Positions 36,057-46,350 are shown, counted from the stretch's first letter. The stretch is 64,000 nt of DNA from Prauserella flavalba (GCF_003202235.1 NZ_MASU01000005.1:124001-188000), one strand, 5' to 3'. Numbers and translations are program-made. The notes: generated by a model not told the origin, from the letters alone.

Positions 36057-36073
36057 ATGCATGAGTCATGCAT
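36057..36073. promoter_or_regulatory. Perfect palindrome overlapping the MarR start codon
   Basis: ATGCATGA-G-TCATGCAT, an 8-1-8 perfect inverted repeat. The MarR start codon (36068-36070) lies inside it, and no Shine-Dalgarno sequence precedes it. This fits a MarR autoregulatory operator on a leaderless or very short leader transcript (inference). Confidence 0.6.
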
Positions 36074-36592
36074 GATGCGCGAACGGGGAACCTGCTGGGA
36101 GCCGCCGCACTGACGGTGACCGACCTGGTACTCGCGGGTGCGACGGGGGCCGCCGGGGTCAGCGCGAGCGGAGCGGCGGCGCTCGTGGTGCTGGCCGCCT
36201 CGCCGGGCCTGAGCGGCACCGAGCTCGGCAGACGGGTCGGCCTGAGCCAGTCGGCGGCGGCGCGGATGGTCGGCGCGCTGGAGGGGCGGGGACTCGTGGA
36301 GCGCCGTCCCGGCCAGGGCAGGGAGGTGTCCATCCGGCCCACCCGGGCGGGCCGCCGCGCGGCGGGTGAGCTGCTGGCGGCGCGGGGCACCCGCCTCGCC
36401 GGGGCGCTGGCCGTGCTCGACGACGCCGAGCGCGCCGCGCTCACCGGGTTACTGGAGAAGCTGCTCACCGGGCTCTACGGCGAGGTGGGCGACGCGCAGC
36501 TGGTGTGCCGCCTGTGCGACCGCGGGTCGTGCACGGAGGGCGCGGTGTGCCCCGTCGGCCAGGCCGAACGGGACCGGGAAGGCCGCACATGA
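36068..36592 (+). CDS. MarR-family regulator with C-terminal four-cysteine cluster
   Basis: 174 residues. Winged helix around LSGTELGRRVGLSQSAAARMVGALEGRGLVERR. The C-terminus carries Cys147, Cys150, Cys155 and Cys161 (CxxC-x4-C-x5-C in QLVCRLCDRGSC), suggesting metal binding or redox sensing. Its stop overlaps the start of an EamA exporter (ATGA), so it very likely regulates that gene and itself through the palindrome over its own start codon. Confidence 0.82.
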   Translation: MHDARTGNLLGAAALTVTDLVLAGATGAAGVSASGAAALVVLAASPGLSGTELGRRVGLSQSAAARMVGALEGRGLVERRPGQGREVSIRPTRAGRRAAGELLAARGTRLAGALAVLDDAERAALTGLLEKLLTGLYGEVGDAQLVCRLCDRGSCTEGAVCPVGQAERDREGRT

Positions 36593-37425
36593 GTACGGGC
36601 CCGGTGCTCGCCCTCGCCTCGGCCGCCGCCTACGGCCTGTCCGACTTCGCGGGCGGTCTCCTGGCCAGGCGCGCCCATTTCGTCACGGTCGCCCTGCTCG
36701 GCCAGGCCGGCGGGCTCGTGGTCGCACTGCTCGCGGCTCCCGCGTTCCCGGCGGCGCCACGCCCTGAGAGCCTCGCGTGGGGCGCACTCTCCGGGGTCGG
36801 CACCGGCGTCGGCATGCTGTTCCTGTTCCGCGGACTCGGCCGTGGTGCCATGAGCGTCGTCGTGCCCGTCAGCGCAGTCGGGGGAGTGGCGCTGCCCGTG
36901 CTGGCCGGTGTGCTGCTGCTCGGGGAACGGCCCTCCGCCCTGTCGTGGCTGGGCATCGCCGTGGCGGTACCCGCGCTCTGGCTCGTCTCCCGCACCCGTG
37001 ACGGCACCGGGGGCGGCGCCGCGGCCACCGCGGACGGGCTGGTCGCGAGCGTGGGCATCGCCCTGCAGTACCTCGCCCTCGCCCAGGCCGACCCGGCATC
37101 CGGCATCTGGCCGGTGGTCACCGGCCGCGTCGCCGCGATCCTCACGATCCTGCCCCTGCTGCGCGCCGCGCACGTCCGGGCCAGGCTCTCCGTCCCGACC
37201 ATCGGGTGGGCGGCCGTGACCGGTGCGCTCGCCGCGCTCGCACTGGTCTGCTACCTGCTGGCCACGCGGCAGCAGCTCGTGGTGATCGCCGTGGTGCTCT
37301 CCTCGCTCTACCCCGCGATCCCCGTGCTGCTCGGCATCACCGTCCTGCGCGAGCGGCTGGGGTGGCGGCAGGCGCTCGGCCTCGTGGCGGCCGGTGCCGC
37401 CATCGCGCTGCTCACCCTCGGCTGA
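36589..37425 (+). CDS. EamA/DMT-family exporter
   Basis: 278 residues with about 10 membrane segments in two EamA halves (LASAAAYGLSDFAGGLLARR at the start; GITVLRERLGWRQALGLVAAG at the end). Such proteins export amino acids, drugs or metabolites. It is translationally coupled to the MarR regulator, so it is probably induced by the MarR ligand. A decayed relative lies 1 kb upstream on the other strand. Confidence 0.82.
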   Translation: MSTGPVLALASAAAYGLSDFAGGLLARRAHFVTVALLGQAGGLVVALLAAPAFPAAPRPESLAWGALSGVGTGVGMLFLFRGLGRGAMSVVVPVSAVGGVALPVLAGVLLLGERPSALSWLGIAVAVPALWLVSRTRDGTGGGAAATADGLVASVGIALQYLALAQADPASGIWPVVTGRVAAILTILPLLRAAHVRARLSVPTIGWAAVTGALAALALVCYLLATRQQLVVIAVVLSSLYPAIPVLLGITVLRERLGWRQALGLVAAGAAIALLTLG

Positions 37426-37437
37426 GCCCGGCACCGC

Positions 37438-38370
37438 TCACGCGTCGAGCCCGTCGCGATCGGCCCAGTCGAGGAGCGTCTCCAGCGAGTACGCGGTGTC
37501 GTCGATGCCCTCGTGGAGATCCCCGAGCCTCGCGAAGCGGGCGGGCACGGTCGCGATCGTGCAGTCGCCCGGTTCCACGTCGTCGATCTCCTCCCACGCG
37601 ATGGGCGTCGACACGGTCGCCTCCGGCACCCCGCGCACCGAGTAGGCGCTCGCGATCGTGTGGTCGCGCGCGTTCTGGTTGTAGTCGACGAACAGCAGGC
37701 GCGGATCCCGGTCCTTGCGCCACCACGCCGTGGTCACGTCGTCCGGCGCGCGGCGTTCCACCTCCTTCGCGAACGCCAGCGCCGCACGGCGGACCTCCCC
37801 GAAGCCCCAGCTCGGCTCGATCCGGACGTACACGTGCAGGCCCTGGCCGCCGGAGGTCTTCGGGTAGCCGGTGATGCCGAGCTCGTCCAGCATCTCGTGG
37901 GCGACGTGCGCGACCCGCCGGACCCGGTCGAACCCGCACTTCGGCATCGGGTCGAGGTCGATGCGCCACTCGTCGGGCCGCTCGGTGTCGGCCCTGCGGG
38001 AGTTCCAGGGATGGAACTCCACGGTCGACATCTGGACGGCCCAGATGACGGAGGCCAGCTCGGTGACGCACAGCTCGTCGGCGTGCCGGTTGTAGCGCGG
38101 GAAATGCACCCGCACGGTCTCCAGCCACGGCGGGGCACCGTGCGGCACGCGCTTCTGGTGCACCTTCTCGCCGGCCACCCCCGACGGGAAACGGTGCATC
38201 ATGCACGGCCGCTCCCGCAGCGCGCGCACGATCCCGTCGCCGACGGACAGGTAGTACTCGGCGAGGTCCAGCTTCGTCTCGCCCCTGGCCGGGAAGTACA
38301 CCCGGTCCGGATTGGAGATTCGCACCGTGCGGTCGCCCACCTCGAGTTCCACCGCGGAATCCTTCGCCAT
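37438..38370 (-). CDS. Stand-alone LigD-type polymerase/primase domain protein
   Basis: 310 residues matching the polymerase domain of bacterial NHEJ ligase LigD. ISNPDRVYFP opens the domain; WRIDLDPMP gives the catalytic Asp pair; KTSGGQGLHVYVRI holds the SGxGxH nucleotide-binding motif; a third acidic site is in DYNQNARD. No ligase or phosphoesterase domain is attached and no Ku gene is next to it. It would fill gaps with ribo- or deoxyribonucleotides during end joining. Confidence 0.87.
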   Translation of the reverse strand: MAKDSAVELEVGDRTVRISNPDRVYFPARGETKLDLAEYYLSVGDGIVRALRERPCMMHRFPSGVAGEKVHQKRVPHGAPPWLETVRVHFPRYNRHADELCVTELASVIWAVQMSTVEFHPWNSRRADTERPDEWRIDLDPMPKCGFDRVRRVAHVAHEMLDELGITGYPKTSGGQGLHVYVRIEPSWGFGEVRRAALAFAKEVERRAPDDVTTAWWRKDRDPRLLFVDYNQNARDHTIASAYSVRGVPEATVSTPIAWEEIDDVEPGDCTIATVPARFARLGDLHEGIDDTAYSLETLLDWADRDGLDA

Positions 38371-38469
38371 AGGGAGACGCTAGCCCGAACCGGCGCTCTC
38401 CGGTTGACCTGGAGCGCACTCCAGCGGTTACGGTGATCAAGCCGGACCCGAGTGAAGGAGACCCGCTTC

Positions 38470-38937
38470 ATGGCACCCGCCATCGCGACCGCGCAGCGCG
38501 TCGACCGTGCCGCCCTGCTGGACTTCCTGCGACCGCGGCACCGCGGCGTGCTGATGACCACGCGCGCGGACGGCTCGCCGCAGCTCTCGCCGGTGACGTG
38601 CGGGGTGGAGGAGAGCGGCCGGATCGTGGTGTCGACGTACCCCATGCGGGCGAAGGCGAAGAACGCGCGCCGCGAGCCCCGGGTGTCGATGTGCGTGCTC
38701 TCCGACGAGTGGAACGGGCCGTACGTCCAGCTCGACGGCACGGCCGAGGTCCTCGACATGCCCGACGCGCTCGACGGCCTCGTGGAGTACTTCCGGTGCA
38801 TCTCGGGCGAGCATCCCGACTGGGCCGAGTACCGCGAGGCGATGGCCAGGCAGAACAAGTCGCTGATCCGGATCACGATCGACCGCTGGGGCCCGGTCGC
38901 GACCGGCGGCTTCCCGCCGGGCCTCGCGCGGGACTGA
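38470..38937 (+). CDS. PPOX-class, probably F420-dependent, oxidoreductase
   Basis: 155 residues of the split-barrel flavin/F420-binding family. PRHRGVLMTTRADGSPQLSPVTCGV and MRAKAKNARREPRVSMCVL are typical. Actinobacterial members reduce substrates with F420H2 or bind flavin. GAAGGAG lies 10 bases before ATG 38470; an in-frame GTG at 38452 is less likely. Divergent from the LigD-type gene across about 100 bases. Confidence 0.82.
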   Translation: MAPAIATAQRVDRAALLDFLRPRHRGVLMTTRADGSPQLSPVTCGVEESGRIVVSTYPMRAKAKNARREPRVSMCVLSDEWNGPYVQLDGTAEVLDMPDALDGLVEYFRCISGEHPDWAEYREAMARQNKSLIRITIDRWGPVATGGFPPGLARD

Positions 38938-39001
38938 CACGGCGCCCCGCACCTGGCATCGTGAGCGGTCCGACCACCACCGAGGGGAGAAGAGGAGCCC
39001 G

Positions 39002-39334
39002 ATGATCTTCATCACCGCCAAGTTCCGGGTCCTGCCCGAGCACGCCGACCGCTGGCCCGAGATCGCCGCCGAGTTCACCGAGGCGACCAGGAACGAGCCG
39101 GGAAACCTGTGGTTCGACTGGTCGCGCAGCATCGGCGACCCGAACGAGTACGTGCTCGTGGAGGCGTTCCGCGATCCCGACGCCGGCGCGGCACATGTCC
39201 AGTCCGAGCACTTCAAGACCGCGCAGCGGGCCCTGCCGCGCTACCTGGCGGAGACGCCCCGCATCGTCAACACCACCGTGCCGCAGGACGACTGGTCCGA
39301 GCTCGGCGAGATGGCCGTGCCCGTGAAGGACTGA
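39002..39334 (+). CDS. Antibiotic biosynthesis monooxygenase (ABM/YgiN-type) protein
   Basis: 110 residues with the ABM ferredoxin-like fold pattern: FITAKFRVLPEHADRWPEIAAEF, GNLWFDWSRSIGDPNEYVLVEAF, HFKTAQRALPRYLAETP. Such proteins are cofactor-free quinol monooxygenases or binding proteins. GGGGAGAAGAGG lies upstream. Followed after 5 bases by a DUF4177 gene. Confidence 0.8.
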   Translation: MIFITAKFRVLPEHADRWPEIAAEFTEATRNEPGNLWFDWSRSIGDPNEYVLVEAFRDPDAGAAHVQSEHFKTAQRALPRYLAETPRIVNTTVPQDDWSELGEMAVPVKD

Positions 39335-39339
39335 GTGCG

Positions 39340-39549
39340 ATGGCAGGCCGGTACGAGTACAAGGTCGTGGAGATCCGCGAGAAGATGATCGGCGGCAAGA
39401 TGTCGGGGGCACGGCTCGAGAACGTGCTCAACGACCACGCCGCCCAGGGCTGGCGCCTCAAGGCCATCACCACAGCGGAGGTGAAGGGCCGCATCGGTCC
39501 CGGTGGCGTGGAGGGAGTGCTCGTCACCTTCGAGCGCGAGGTGGGCTGA
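39340..39549 (+). CDS. DUF4177 small protein
   Basis: 69 residues. YEYKVVEIREK, then NDHAAQGWRLKAI and VLVTFERE, is the compact DUF4177 beta-alpha fold. No Shine-Dalgarno sequence in the 5-base gap, so translation is probably coupled to the ABM gene. Function unknown. Confidence 0.75.
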   Translation: MAGRYEYKVVEIREKMIGGKMSGARLENVLNDHAAQGWRLKAITTAEVKGRIGPGGVEGVLVTFEREVG

Positions 39550-39554
39550 GCGAA

Positions 39555-39592
39555 GGGCCACCTCGCGCGTTCGGTGAGCGCGCGCGAGGCCC
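39555..39592 (+). terminator. Hairpin after the DUF4177 gene
   Basis: CTCGCGCG pairs with CGCGCGAG across an 11-base loop, extended by GGGC/GCCC after a small bulge. It starts 6 bases after the DUF4177 stop and lies between convergent genes. Confidence 0.5.
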
Positions 39593-39668
39593 CGGCCGGC
39601 CCGCGTACGGGCCGGAACGGGACGGCTCGTCGCCGCGGCCGGGCCGGCGCACCCCGGCGCGTGAGCGG

Positions 39669-40382
39669 TCACGTCGCCGCGGCCGCGAACGCCGCGAGCG
39701 AGGGGAACTCCCAGTCCGGGGTCACGGGCAGTCCGGGGTCCGGCGTGGCACCCCAGCCGGGCCGGTCGTGCCGCCGGTTGATCCACACTCCGGGCAGGCC
39801 TGCCCTCCTCGCCGGGACGTGGTCGTGGAAGACGCTCTGAGCCACGTGCAGCAGGCGGAGCCCTTCACCGCGCGCGTAGCCGGTCAGCACGTCGAAGTTG
39901 CGCTGGGCCGGCTTGTAGCTGCCGACGTCCTGCGCCGTGATGACGTGGTCGAACCGGACGCCGAGCCGCCTGCGGCTGCCCTCGAAGCTCTCTCGATCCA
40001 CATTGGACAGGATGATGAGCTTGAAGCGTCGTCTCAGCGCCATGAGCGCGTCGTGCGAGTCGCCGAAGGCGGGCCAGTCCGGCACCGAGGCGCCCAGCCG
40101 CGCCGCGTCCTCGTCGCCGACGGGATGGCCCAGCCGCTCGCCGACGCCGCGGAAGGCCTCCGCCAGTACGTCCGGATAGGGCAGTGCGGGCTGTTCCCTC
40201 GCGACCCTGGCCTCCTCGGCGGCGTAGGTGACGAGGAGCTGCTCGTCGGTCAGCGCGGCGTCGAACCGGCGTGCCCACGGTCCGATGACGGCGGCGATGC
40301 CGGTCTCCCAGTCGATGAGCGTGCCGTAGCAGTCGAAGCTCAGCGCGTCGTACTCGCCGAATTCTGTTGTTGTTTCAACCAT
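39669..40382 (-). CDS. HAD-superfamily haloacid dehalogenase (type II)
   Basis: 237 residues. Motif I FDCYGTLIDWETG (nucleophile Asp), motif II IILSNVD, Lys of motif III in SYKPAQRNFD and motif IV in AQSVFHDHVPA match L-2-haloacid dehalogenases. It would hydrolyse 2-haloalkanoic acids or a phosphate ester. AAGGGAACGAA precedes ATG 40382. Divergent from an MFS exporter. Confidence 0.85.
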   Translation of the reverse strand: MVETTTEFGEYDALSFDCYGTLIDWETGIAAVIGPWARRFDAALTDEQLLVTYAAEEARVAREQPALPYPDVLAEAFRGVGERLGHPVGDEDAARLGASVPDWPAFGDSHDALMALRRRFKLIILSNVDRESFEGSRRRLGVRFDHVITAQDVGSYKPAQRNFDVLTGYARGEGLRLLHVAQSVFHDHVPARRAGLPGVWINRRHDRPGWGATPDPGLPVTPDWEFPSLAAFAAAAT

Positions 40383-40562
40383 TTCGTTCCCTTCTGGGAG
40401 TCCACAGTGGAGTCACTGTCGGCGCCCCCTGGTGACACTGCGTCGATGTAACCCTCGCCACACTCTCCGAATGCGCTTCCGGGGAACAAAGGGGGCCCGC
40501 GTCGTGCTGAAGATCGCGTCAGAGCCGACCTTCCTCGCTTGCCCCTGATCCGAAAGGTAGTG

Positions 40563-41840
40563 ATGGACAGAGTCGCGTTGCACAACCGCCCGGCCGGATC
40601 ACCCGCCGGCGGTGCGATCGCACCCGAACCAGGACGGGCCGAGCGGATCCGCGTGATCCTCGTGCTGGGCGCGCTCATCGCGCTGGGCCCGTTGACCATC
40701 GACATGTATCTTCCCGCGCTGCCCGCGATCGGCGAGGACCTGGGCGCCTCGTCGTCGGCCGTGCAGCTCACCCTCACCGGCACGCTGCTGGGACTCGGCC
40801 TCGGCCAGCTGCTGGTGGGCCCGTTCTCCGACGCGGTCGGGCGCAGGGTCCCGCTCATCGCGGGCACCGTACTGCACATCGCCGCGTCGCTGCTGTGCCT
40901 GATCGCCCCGAACGTCGGGGTTCTGGGGATCTTCCGTACGTTGCAGGGCGTCGGTGCCGCCGCCGCGATGGTCGTCGCGCTCGCGGTGGTGCGGGACCTG
41001 TTCACCGGCAACGCCGCCGCCACCGTGCTGTCCCGGCTCATGCTCGTGATGGGCGCCGCGCCGATTCTCGCGCCCACGCTGGGCGGCGCCATCCTGCTCA
41101 CCGGCTCGTGGCGCGGTGTGTTCGGCGCGCTGGCCGTGCTCGGCGTGCTGCTGCTCGCGGTGGCCGTGTTCGCGCTGAAGGAGACCCTCCCGCCCGAGCA
41201 CCGCAGGGCGCGCGAGGTCCGCCCGGTGCTGCGGACGTACCGGACCCTGCTGACCGACCGCGAGTTCGTGGTCCTCGCGCTGGTGGCCGCGCTCGGGATG
41301 TCGGCGCTGTTCGCCTACATCTCCGGCTCCTCATTCGTGCTGCAGGAGCAGTTCGGGCTCAACCAGCAGGAGTTCGCGCTCGTGTTCGGTGCGGGAGCCG
41401 TCGCCATCATCGGCGCGTCGCAGTTCAACGTCGTCCTGCTCAAGCGGTACGGCCCGAAGCGCATCGTGCTCGGCGCGCTCACCGCGGCCACGGCCGCCGG
41501 CCTCGTGCTGACCGCGCTCGCGCTGGGCCATGTCGGCGGGCTCACCGGCTTCGTCGTGCCGCTGTGGTTCGTGATGGCCGCGGTCGGCTTCGTGCTGCCG
41601 AACGCGCCTGCCCTCGCGCTGTCGCGGCACGGCGAGGCGGCCGGCACCGCCGCGGCGGTACTCGGGGCCGTGCAGTTCGGCCTCGGCGCCCTGATCGCCC
41701 CGCTGGTGGGTGTCCTCGGCAACGACGGCCCCGCGATGGCGATCACGATGACAGGTGGCGCGGCGGTCGCGCTCGGCGCCCTGGGCACCGTGGTGGTGCG
41801 TGGCCGCAGGCGGGTGCCCGAGGCGGTCCCGGCGGCCTGA
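40563..41840 (+). CDS. Bcr/CflA-family MFS drug exporter
   Basis: 425 residues, 12 helices. LTIDMYLPALPAIGEDLGAS in helix 1, GPFSDAVGRRVPLIAG in loop 2-3, and AVVRDLFTGNAA in helix 4-5 are diagnostic of the Bcr/CflA multidrug:H+ antiporters. ATG 40563 follows GAAAGG. A strong hairpin terminator follows the gene. Confidence 0.85.
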   Translation: MDRVALHNRPAGSPAGGAIAPEPGRAERIRVILVLGALIALGPLTIDMYLPALPAIGEDLGASSSAVQLTLTGTLLGLGLGQLLVGPFSDAVGRRVPLIAGTVLHIAASLLCLIAPNVGVLGIFRTLQGVGAAAAMVVALAVVRDLFTGNAAATVLSRLMLVMGAAPILAPTLGGAILLTGSWRGVFGALAVLGVLLLAVAVFALKETLPPEHRRAREVRPVLRTYRTLLTDREFVVLALVAALGMSALFAYISGSSFVLQEQFGLNQQEFALVFGAGAVAIIGASQFNVVLLKRYGPKRIVLGALTAATAAGLVLTALALGHVGGLTGFVVPLWFVMAAVGFVLPNAPALALSRHGEAAGTAAAVLGAVQFGLGALIAPLVGVLGNDGPAMAITMTGGAAVALGALGTVVVRGRRRVPEAVPAA

Positions 41841-41905
41841 CCAGGCGGTTTCGCGGATTACGTTGGGCAGCGGATTGACTGGCGTAACGAGGGTGTTTAA
41901 CTTCG

Positions 41906-41939
41906 GGGCGCGGGAGTGACTCAGGCCACTCCCGCGCCC
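41906..41939 (+). terminator. Hairpin terminator between two MFS genes
   Basis: GGGCGCGGGAGTG pairs perfectly with its complement (13 bases) around an 8-base loop, 65 bases after the Bcr-like stop. Confidence 0.7.
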
Positions 41940-41976
41940 TGACTGTCAGCGGCTGGCACAGAGGCAGGACACCGCG

Positions 41977-43305
41977 ATGGCACAGACGCCCCCGTCCCCC
42001 AGGTCCGCGAGCCAGCTCCGGAGGGCCGTGCTGTCGAGCTACCTCGGCAGCGTCATCGAGTACTACGACTTCCTGCTCTACGCCACCGCCGCCGCGGTGG
42101 TGTTCGACAGGGTCTTCTTCTCCAGCCTCGACCCGGTGGTCGGGACCATCGCCAGCCTCGGCACGTTCACCACGGGATACCTGGCGCGGCCGCTCGGCGG
42201 GGTGATCTTCGGGCACTTCGGCGACCTGCTCGGCAGGAAGCGGATGCTCGTGATCACGATGACCATGATGGGTGTGGCCAGCACGCTCATCGGCCTGCTG
42301 CCCACCTACGCCCAGATCGGGGTGTGGGCGCCGATTCTGCTCGTCGTCCTGCGCGTGCTGCAGGGCATCGCGGTCGGTGGCGAGTGGGGCGGCGCCGTGC
42401 TCATGTCCGCCGAGCACGCCACCACCCGGAGGGGGCTGTGGGCGAGCTTCACCAACGCGGGCGCGCCCAGCGGCATGGTCGTGTCGACCCTCGCGCTCAC
42501 ATTCGCGGCGAACGTCACCACCGGCGAGCAGTTCCTCTCCTGGGGCTGGCGCGTTCCGTTCCTGCTCAGCGTCGTGCTGCTCGCGATCGGGCTGTTCGTG
42601 CGCCTGAAGGTGGAGGAGACGCCCGTGTTCGCCGAGACGTCCGGGCGCACGAAGCGCGGGTCGCCGCCGCTGCTGGAGGTGCTGCGCCGGCACCCTCGGA
42701 ACCTCCTGCTCTCGGTGGGCGTGGGCTTCGGCGCGTTCGTCGCGCAGGGCACGCTCACGACCTACGTCATCTCCTACGCCGTCGGCCACGGCTTCGAACG
42801 GCAGACCGTGCTGAACGCGCTGACGGTCTCCTCCGTGGGCGCGGTGCTCGGCGTCGTCGGCTACTCCGCGCTGTCGGACCGCGTCGGCAGACGGCCCGTC
42901 GTGCTCGGCGGCGCGATCGCCACCGCCGGGGTGGGCTTCCTGCTGTTCCCGATGATCGACACCGGTTCGGCCGCGATGCTGACGCTGGCCGTCGTGCTGG
43001 GCCAGTCGGTCACGCATCCCGCGATGTACGGCCCGCTCGCGGCGCTCTACACCGAGCTGTTCGGCACCCGGACCCGCTACACCGGCGCGTCACTGGGCTA
43101 CCAGCTCGCCGGGCTCGGCGCGGGAATCGGCCCCGTCGTGTTCGCGAGCATGGCCGGGGCGGGCACGGTGGCCGTCTCGGCCGTGATCGGCGCGTGCTGC
43201 CTGCTGACGGTGGTGTGCGTGCTCGTGGTCGGGGAGACCCACACGGCGAGCCTGCGGGACGAGCCCGTCCGGGACGCCGCGGGCCGGCGCGCCACGGCGG
43301 GGTGA
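41977..43305 (+). CDS. Metabolite:H+ symporter (MHS-family MFS transporter)
   Basis: 442 residues, 12 helices. SSYLGSVIEYYDFLLYATAA, GGVIFGHFGDLLGRKRML, and LQGIAVGGEWGGAVLM are typical of ShiA/KgtP/ProP-like MHS carriers of shikimate, dicarboxylates or osmolytes. Substrate unknown. Ends at a bidirectional terminator shared with rox. Confidence 0.83.
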   Translation: MAQTPPSPRSASQLRRAVLSSYLGSVIEYYDFLLYATAAAVVFDRVFFSSLDPVVGTIASLGTFTTGYLARPLGGVIFGHFGDLLGRKRMLVITMTMMGVASTLIGLLPTYAQIGVWAPILLVVLRVLQGIAVGGEWGGAVLMSAEHATTRRGLWASFTNAGAPSGMVVSTLALTFAANVTTGEQFLSWGWRVPFLLSVVLLAIGLFVRLKVEETPVFAETSGRTKRGSPPLLEVLRRHPRNLLLSVGVGFGAFVAQGTLTTYVISYAVGHGFERQTVLNALTVSSVGAVLGVVGYSALSDRVGRRPVVLGGAIATAGVGFLLFPMIDTGSAAMLTLAVVLGQSVTHPAMYGPLAALYTELFGTRTRYTGASLGYQLAGLGAGIGPVVFASMAGAGTVAVSAVIGACCLLTVVCVLVVGETHTASLRDEPVRDAAGRRATAG

Positions 43306-43318
43306 GCGCCGTGGCGCG
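43288..43318. terminator. Bidirectional terminator between MHS transporter and rox
   Basis: A perfect 12-base stem CGCGCCACGGCG with its complement and a 7-base loop; the loop contains the transporter's stop codon. It serves two converging genes whose stops are only 21 bases apart. Confidence 0.65.
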
Positions 43319-43326
43319 GGGCGGTC

Positions 43327-44844
<1,518 letters not shown>

Positions 44845-44845
44845 C

Positions 44846-44875
44846 TATATGTTGAGAGTGGCAGGGAGTCGTCAA
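44846..44875 (-). promoter_or_regulatory. Candidate rox promoter
   Basis: On the minus strand TTGACG (44875-44870), an 18-base spacer and CATATA (44851-44846). The -35 box overlaps the stop codon of the upstream membrane-protein gene and the RAE begins 9 bases after the -10 box. Confidence 0.5.
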
Positions 44876-45624
44876 GACCCCTGCTTGTTTTGTGTCCGGC
44901 GTGGACGGTGGTGGAAGGCTGGCGCCGTGGTGGCGTGCCGGTGGTGCCGCCGGGTCCACGGCCACGTCATGAGGGCCCACACGCCGAGGACGAGCGCGAC
45001 GATCGAGAGCACGTACCACGGCCACGGGCCGAGCACGTCCACGAGCGACGCCGACTCGGGTGCGCGGCTCAGGTAGCCGTAGTTGGTGCCCGCGACCGCG
45101 TTGAACACCATCGCGACCGCGGCCCAGCCCGCCGTGACGGTGACGGAGAACCAGTAGCCGCGCCAGTCCGGTGCGCGGCCCACGCCCCAGGTGAGGTAGA
45201 CCGCCGCCCAGACGACGAGCAGGTGCATGCCCCAGAACGTCACGAACGTGCGGGACGGGAAGTCGGGTCCGGTCAGCACGGGGAAGAACAGTGCCTGGCT
45301 GCTCAGGGTCAGGCACCAGAAGTACGTCAGTGCGCACGGCCACGGCCTGCGGGTCCACAGTGCGTACGCCACGACCGGGCCCGCGAGGTCGGACAGGTGC
45401 AGCGGGATCCAGTTCACCGGATCGCGGATGGTGATCATCGAGTAGGTCTGCACCACCACCGCGGCGGCCAGGACGACCACGGCGAACACGCGGCTCAGCC
45501 GGCGTTCCGCGGGGGTGCCGCGCTGCCTGCGGCCGGTGCCGGCAAGCGCCGCGGCCCCCGCCGCGAACACGGCGAGGACCAGCCAGTGCGACAGGCCATA
45601 CGCGGAGAACTCGCCGTCAGCCAC
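44872..45624 (-). CDS. TIGR02206/YwaF-family integral membrane protein
   Basis: 250 residues with about 7 membrane segments. IPLHLSDLAGPVVAYALWTRR, FWCLTLSSQALFFPVLTG and FNAVAGTNYGYLSRAPESASL are the family's conserved loops. Function unknown. GTG 45624. It lies directly upstream of rox on the same strand, and the rox promoter is embedded in its 3' end, so no shared role is implied. Confidence 0.8.
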   Translation of the reverse strand: MADGEFSAYGLSHWLVLAVFAAGAAALAGTGRRQRGTPAERRLSRVFAVVVLAAAVVVQTYSMITIRDPVNWIPLHLSDLAGPVVAYALWTRRPWPCALTYFWCLTLSSQALFFPVLTGPDFPSRTFVTFWGMHLLVVWAAVYLTWGVGRAPDWRGYWFSVTVTAGWAAVAMVFNAVAGTNYGYLSRAPESASLVDVLGPWPWYVLSIVALVLGVWALMTWPWTRRHHRHATTAPAFHHRPRRTQNKQGS

Positions 45625-45741
45625 CGGTCCCTCCAGCCGGGTTGTTCGCTGTCGATGGTGCCACGGCGGCGATGCGGGTGCGCGGCTCTCGGGCTCGTCA
45701 CGTACCGCCGGAGGTGCTGCGCGGAACTCGCGCGCACGCCG

Positions 45742-46350
45742 TCAAGCCGGCTCCGCGCGGGTGAAGAGGCGGTCGACGTGGTAACGCAGCACCGCCTCCG
45801 CGGAGTCCCCCGTGCGCTGGCCGACGAGCACGCTGGTGCCGAGCCCGTGGGCGAGGGCGAGCAGGCGGGCGGCCTCCGCCGCCGGGTCCGCGCCCTCGGG
45901 CAGCTCGCCCGCGGCCTCCCGCAGCGTCGCCGCCAGTTGCCGTTCGAGCCGCCTGGGGCCCGCGACGAACGGCTGGGCGGCCAGGTCCGGTTCGGTCATG
46001 GCGAGCACCGCGTACGACGTCCAGACCAGGTGGAACGCGCGGCTGCGCTCGTCGGTCGGCAGGGCCTCGGCGAGCAGGGCCTCGACGAACCGCCGTGCGG
46101 GCACCGGGCCGGGGAGCGCGGCCAGACGCTCCCGCCATCGCGCGTGGCTCGCCTCCTCCAGGTGCAGCAGCGTCGCATGCAGCAGGGCGGCCTTGGTCTC
46201 GAAGTAGTACTGCACGAGCCGCAGCGACACCCCCGCCTCGGCCGCGACGGCGCGCATCGTCACGGAGTGCAGGCCCTCGCGGGCGGCGAGCCGGACCAGG
46301 CCCTCGGCGATCATCGCTCGCCGCTGCGCGTGGTCGACGGTCCTCGGCAT
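45742..46350 (-). CDS. TetR-family regulator, BetI-like
   Basis: 202 residues. HTH at about 15-55 (GLHSVTMRAVAAEAGVSLRLVQYYFETKAALLHATL); the LRLVQYYF recognition region resembles BetI-type repressors. The ligand domain follows. AAAGGAGG lies upstream of ATG 46350. Divergent from the DUF1992 gene; target unknown. Confidence 0.83.
   Translation of the reverse strand: MPRTVDHAQRRAMIAEGLVRLAAREGLHSVTMRAVAAEAGVSLRLVQYYFETKAALLHATLLHLEEASHARWRERLAALPGPVPARRFVEALLAEALPTDERSRAFHLVWTSYAVLAMTEPDLAAQPFVAGPRRLERQLAATLREAAGELPEGADPAAEAARLLALAHGLGTSVLVGQRTGDSAEAVLRYHVDRLFTRAEPA

Noticed and set aside
40397-40420. CAGTG/CACTG inverted repeat between the dehalogenase and the Bcr-like exporter
   Set aside because: Arms are only 5 bases and similar short repeats are expected by chance in this composition.
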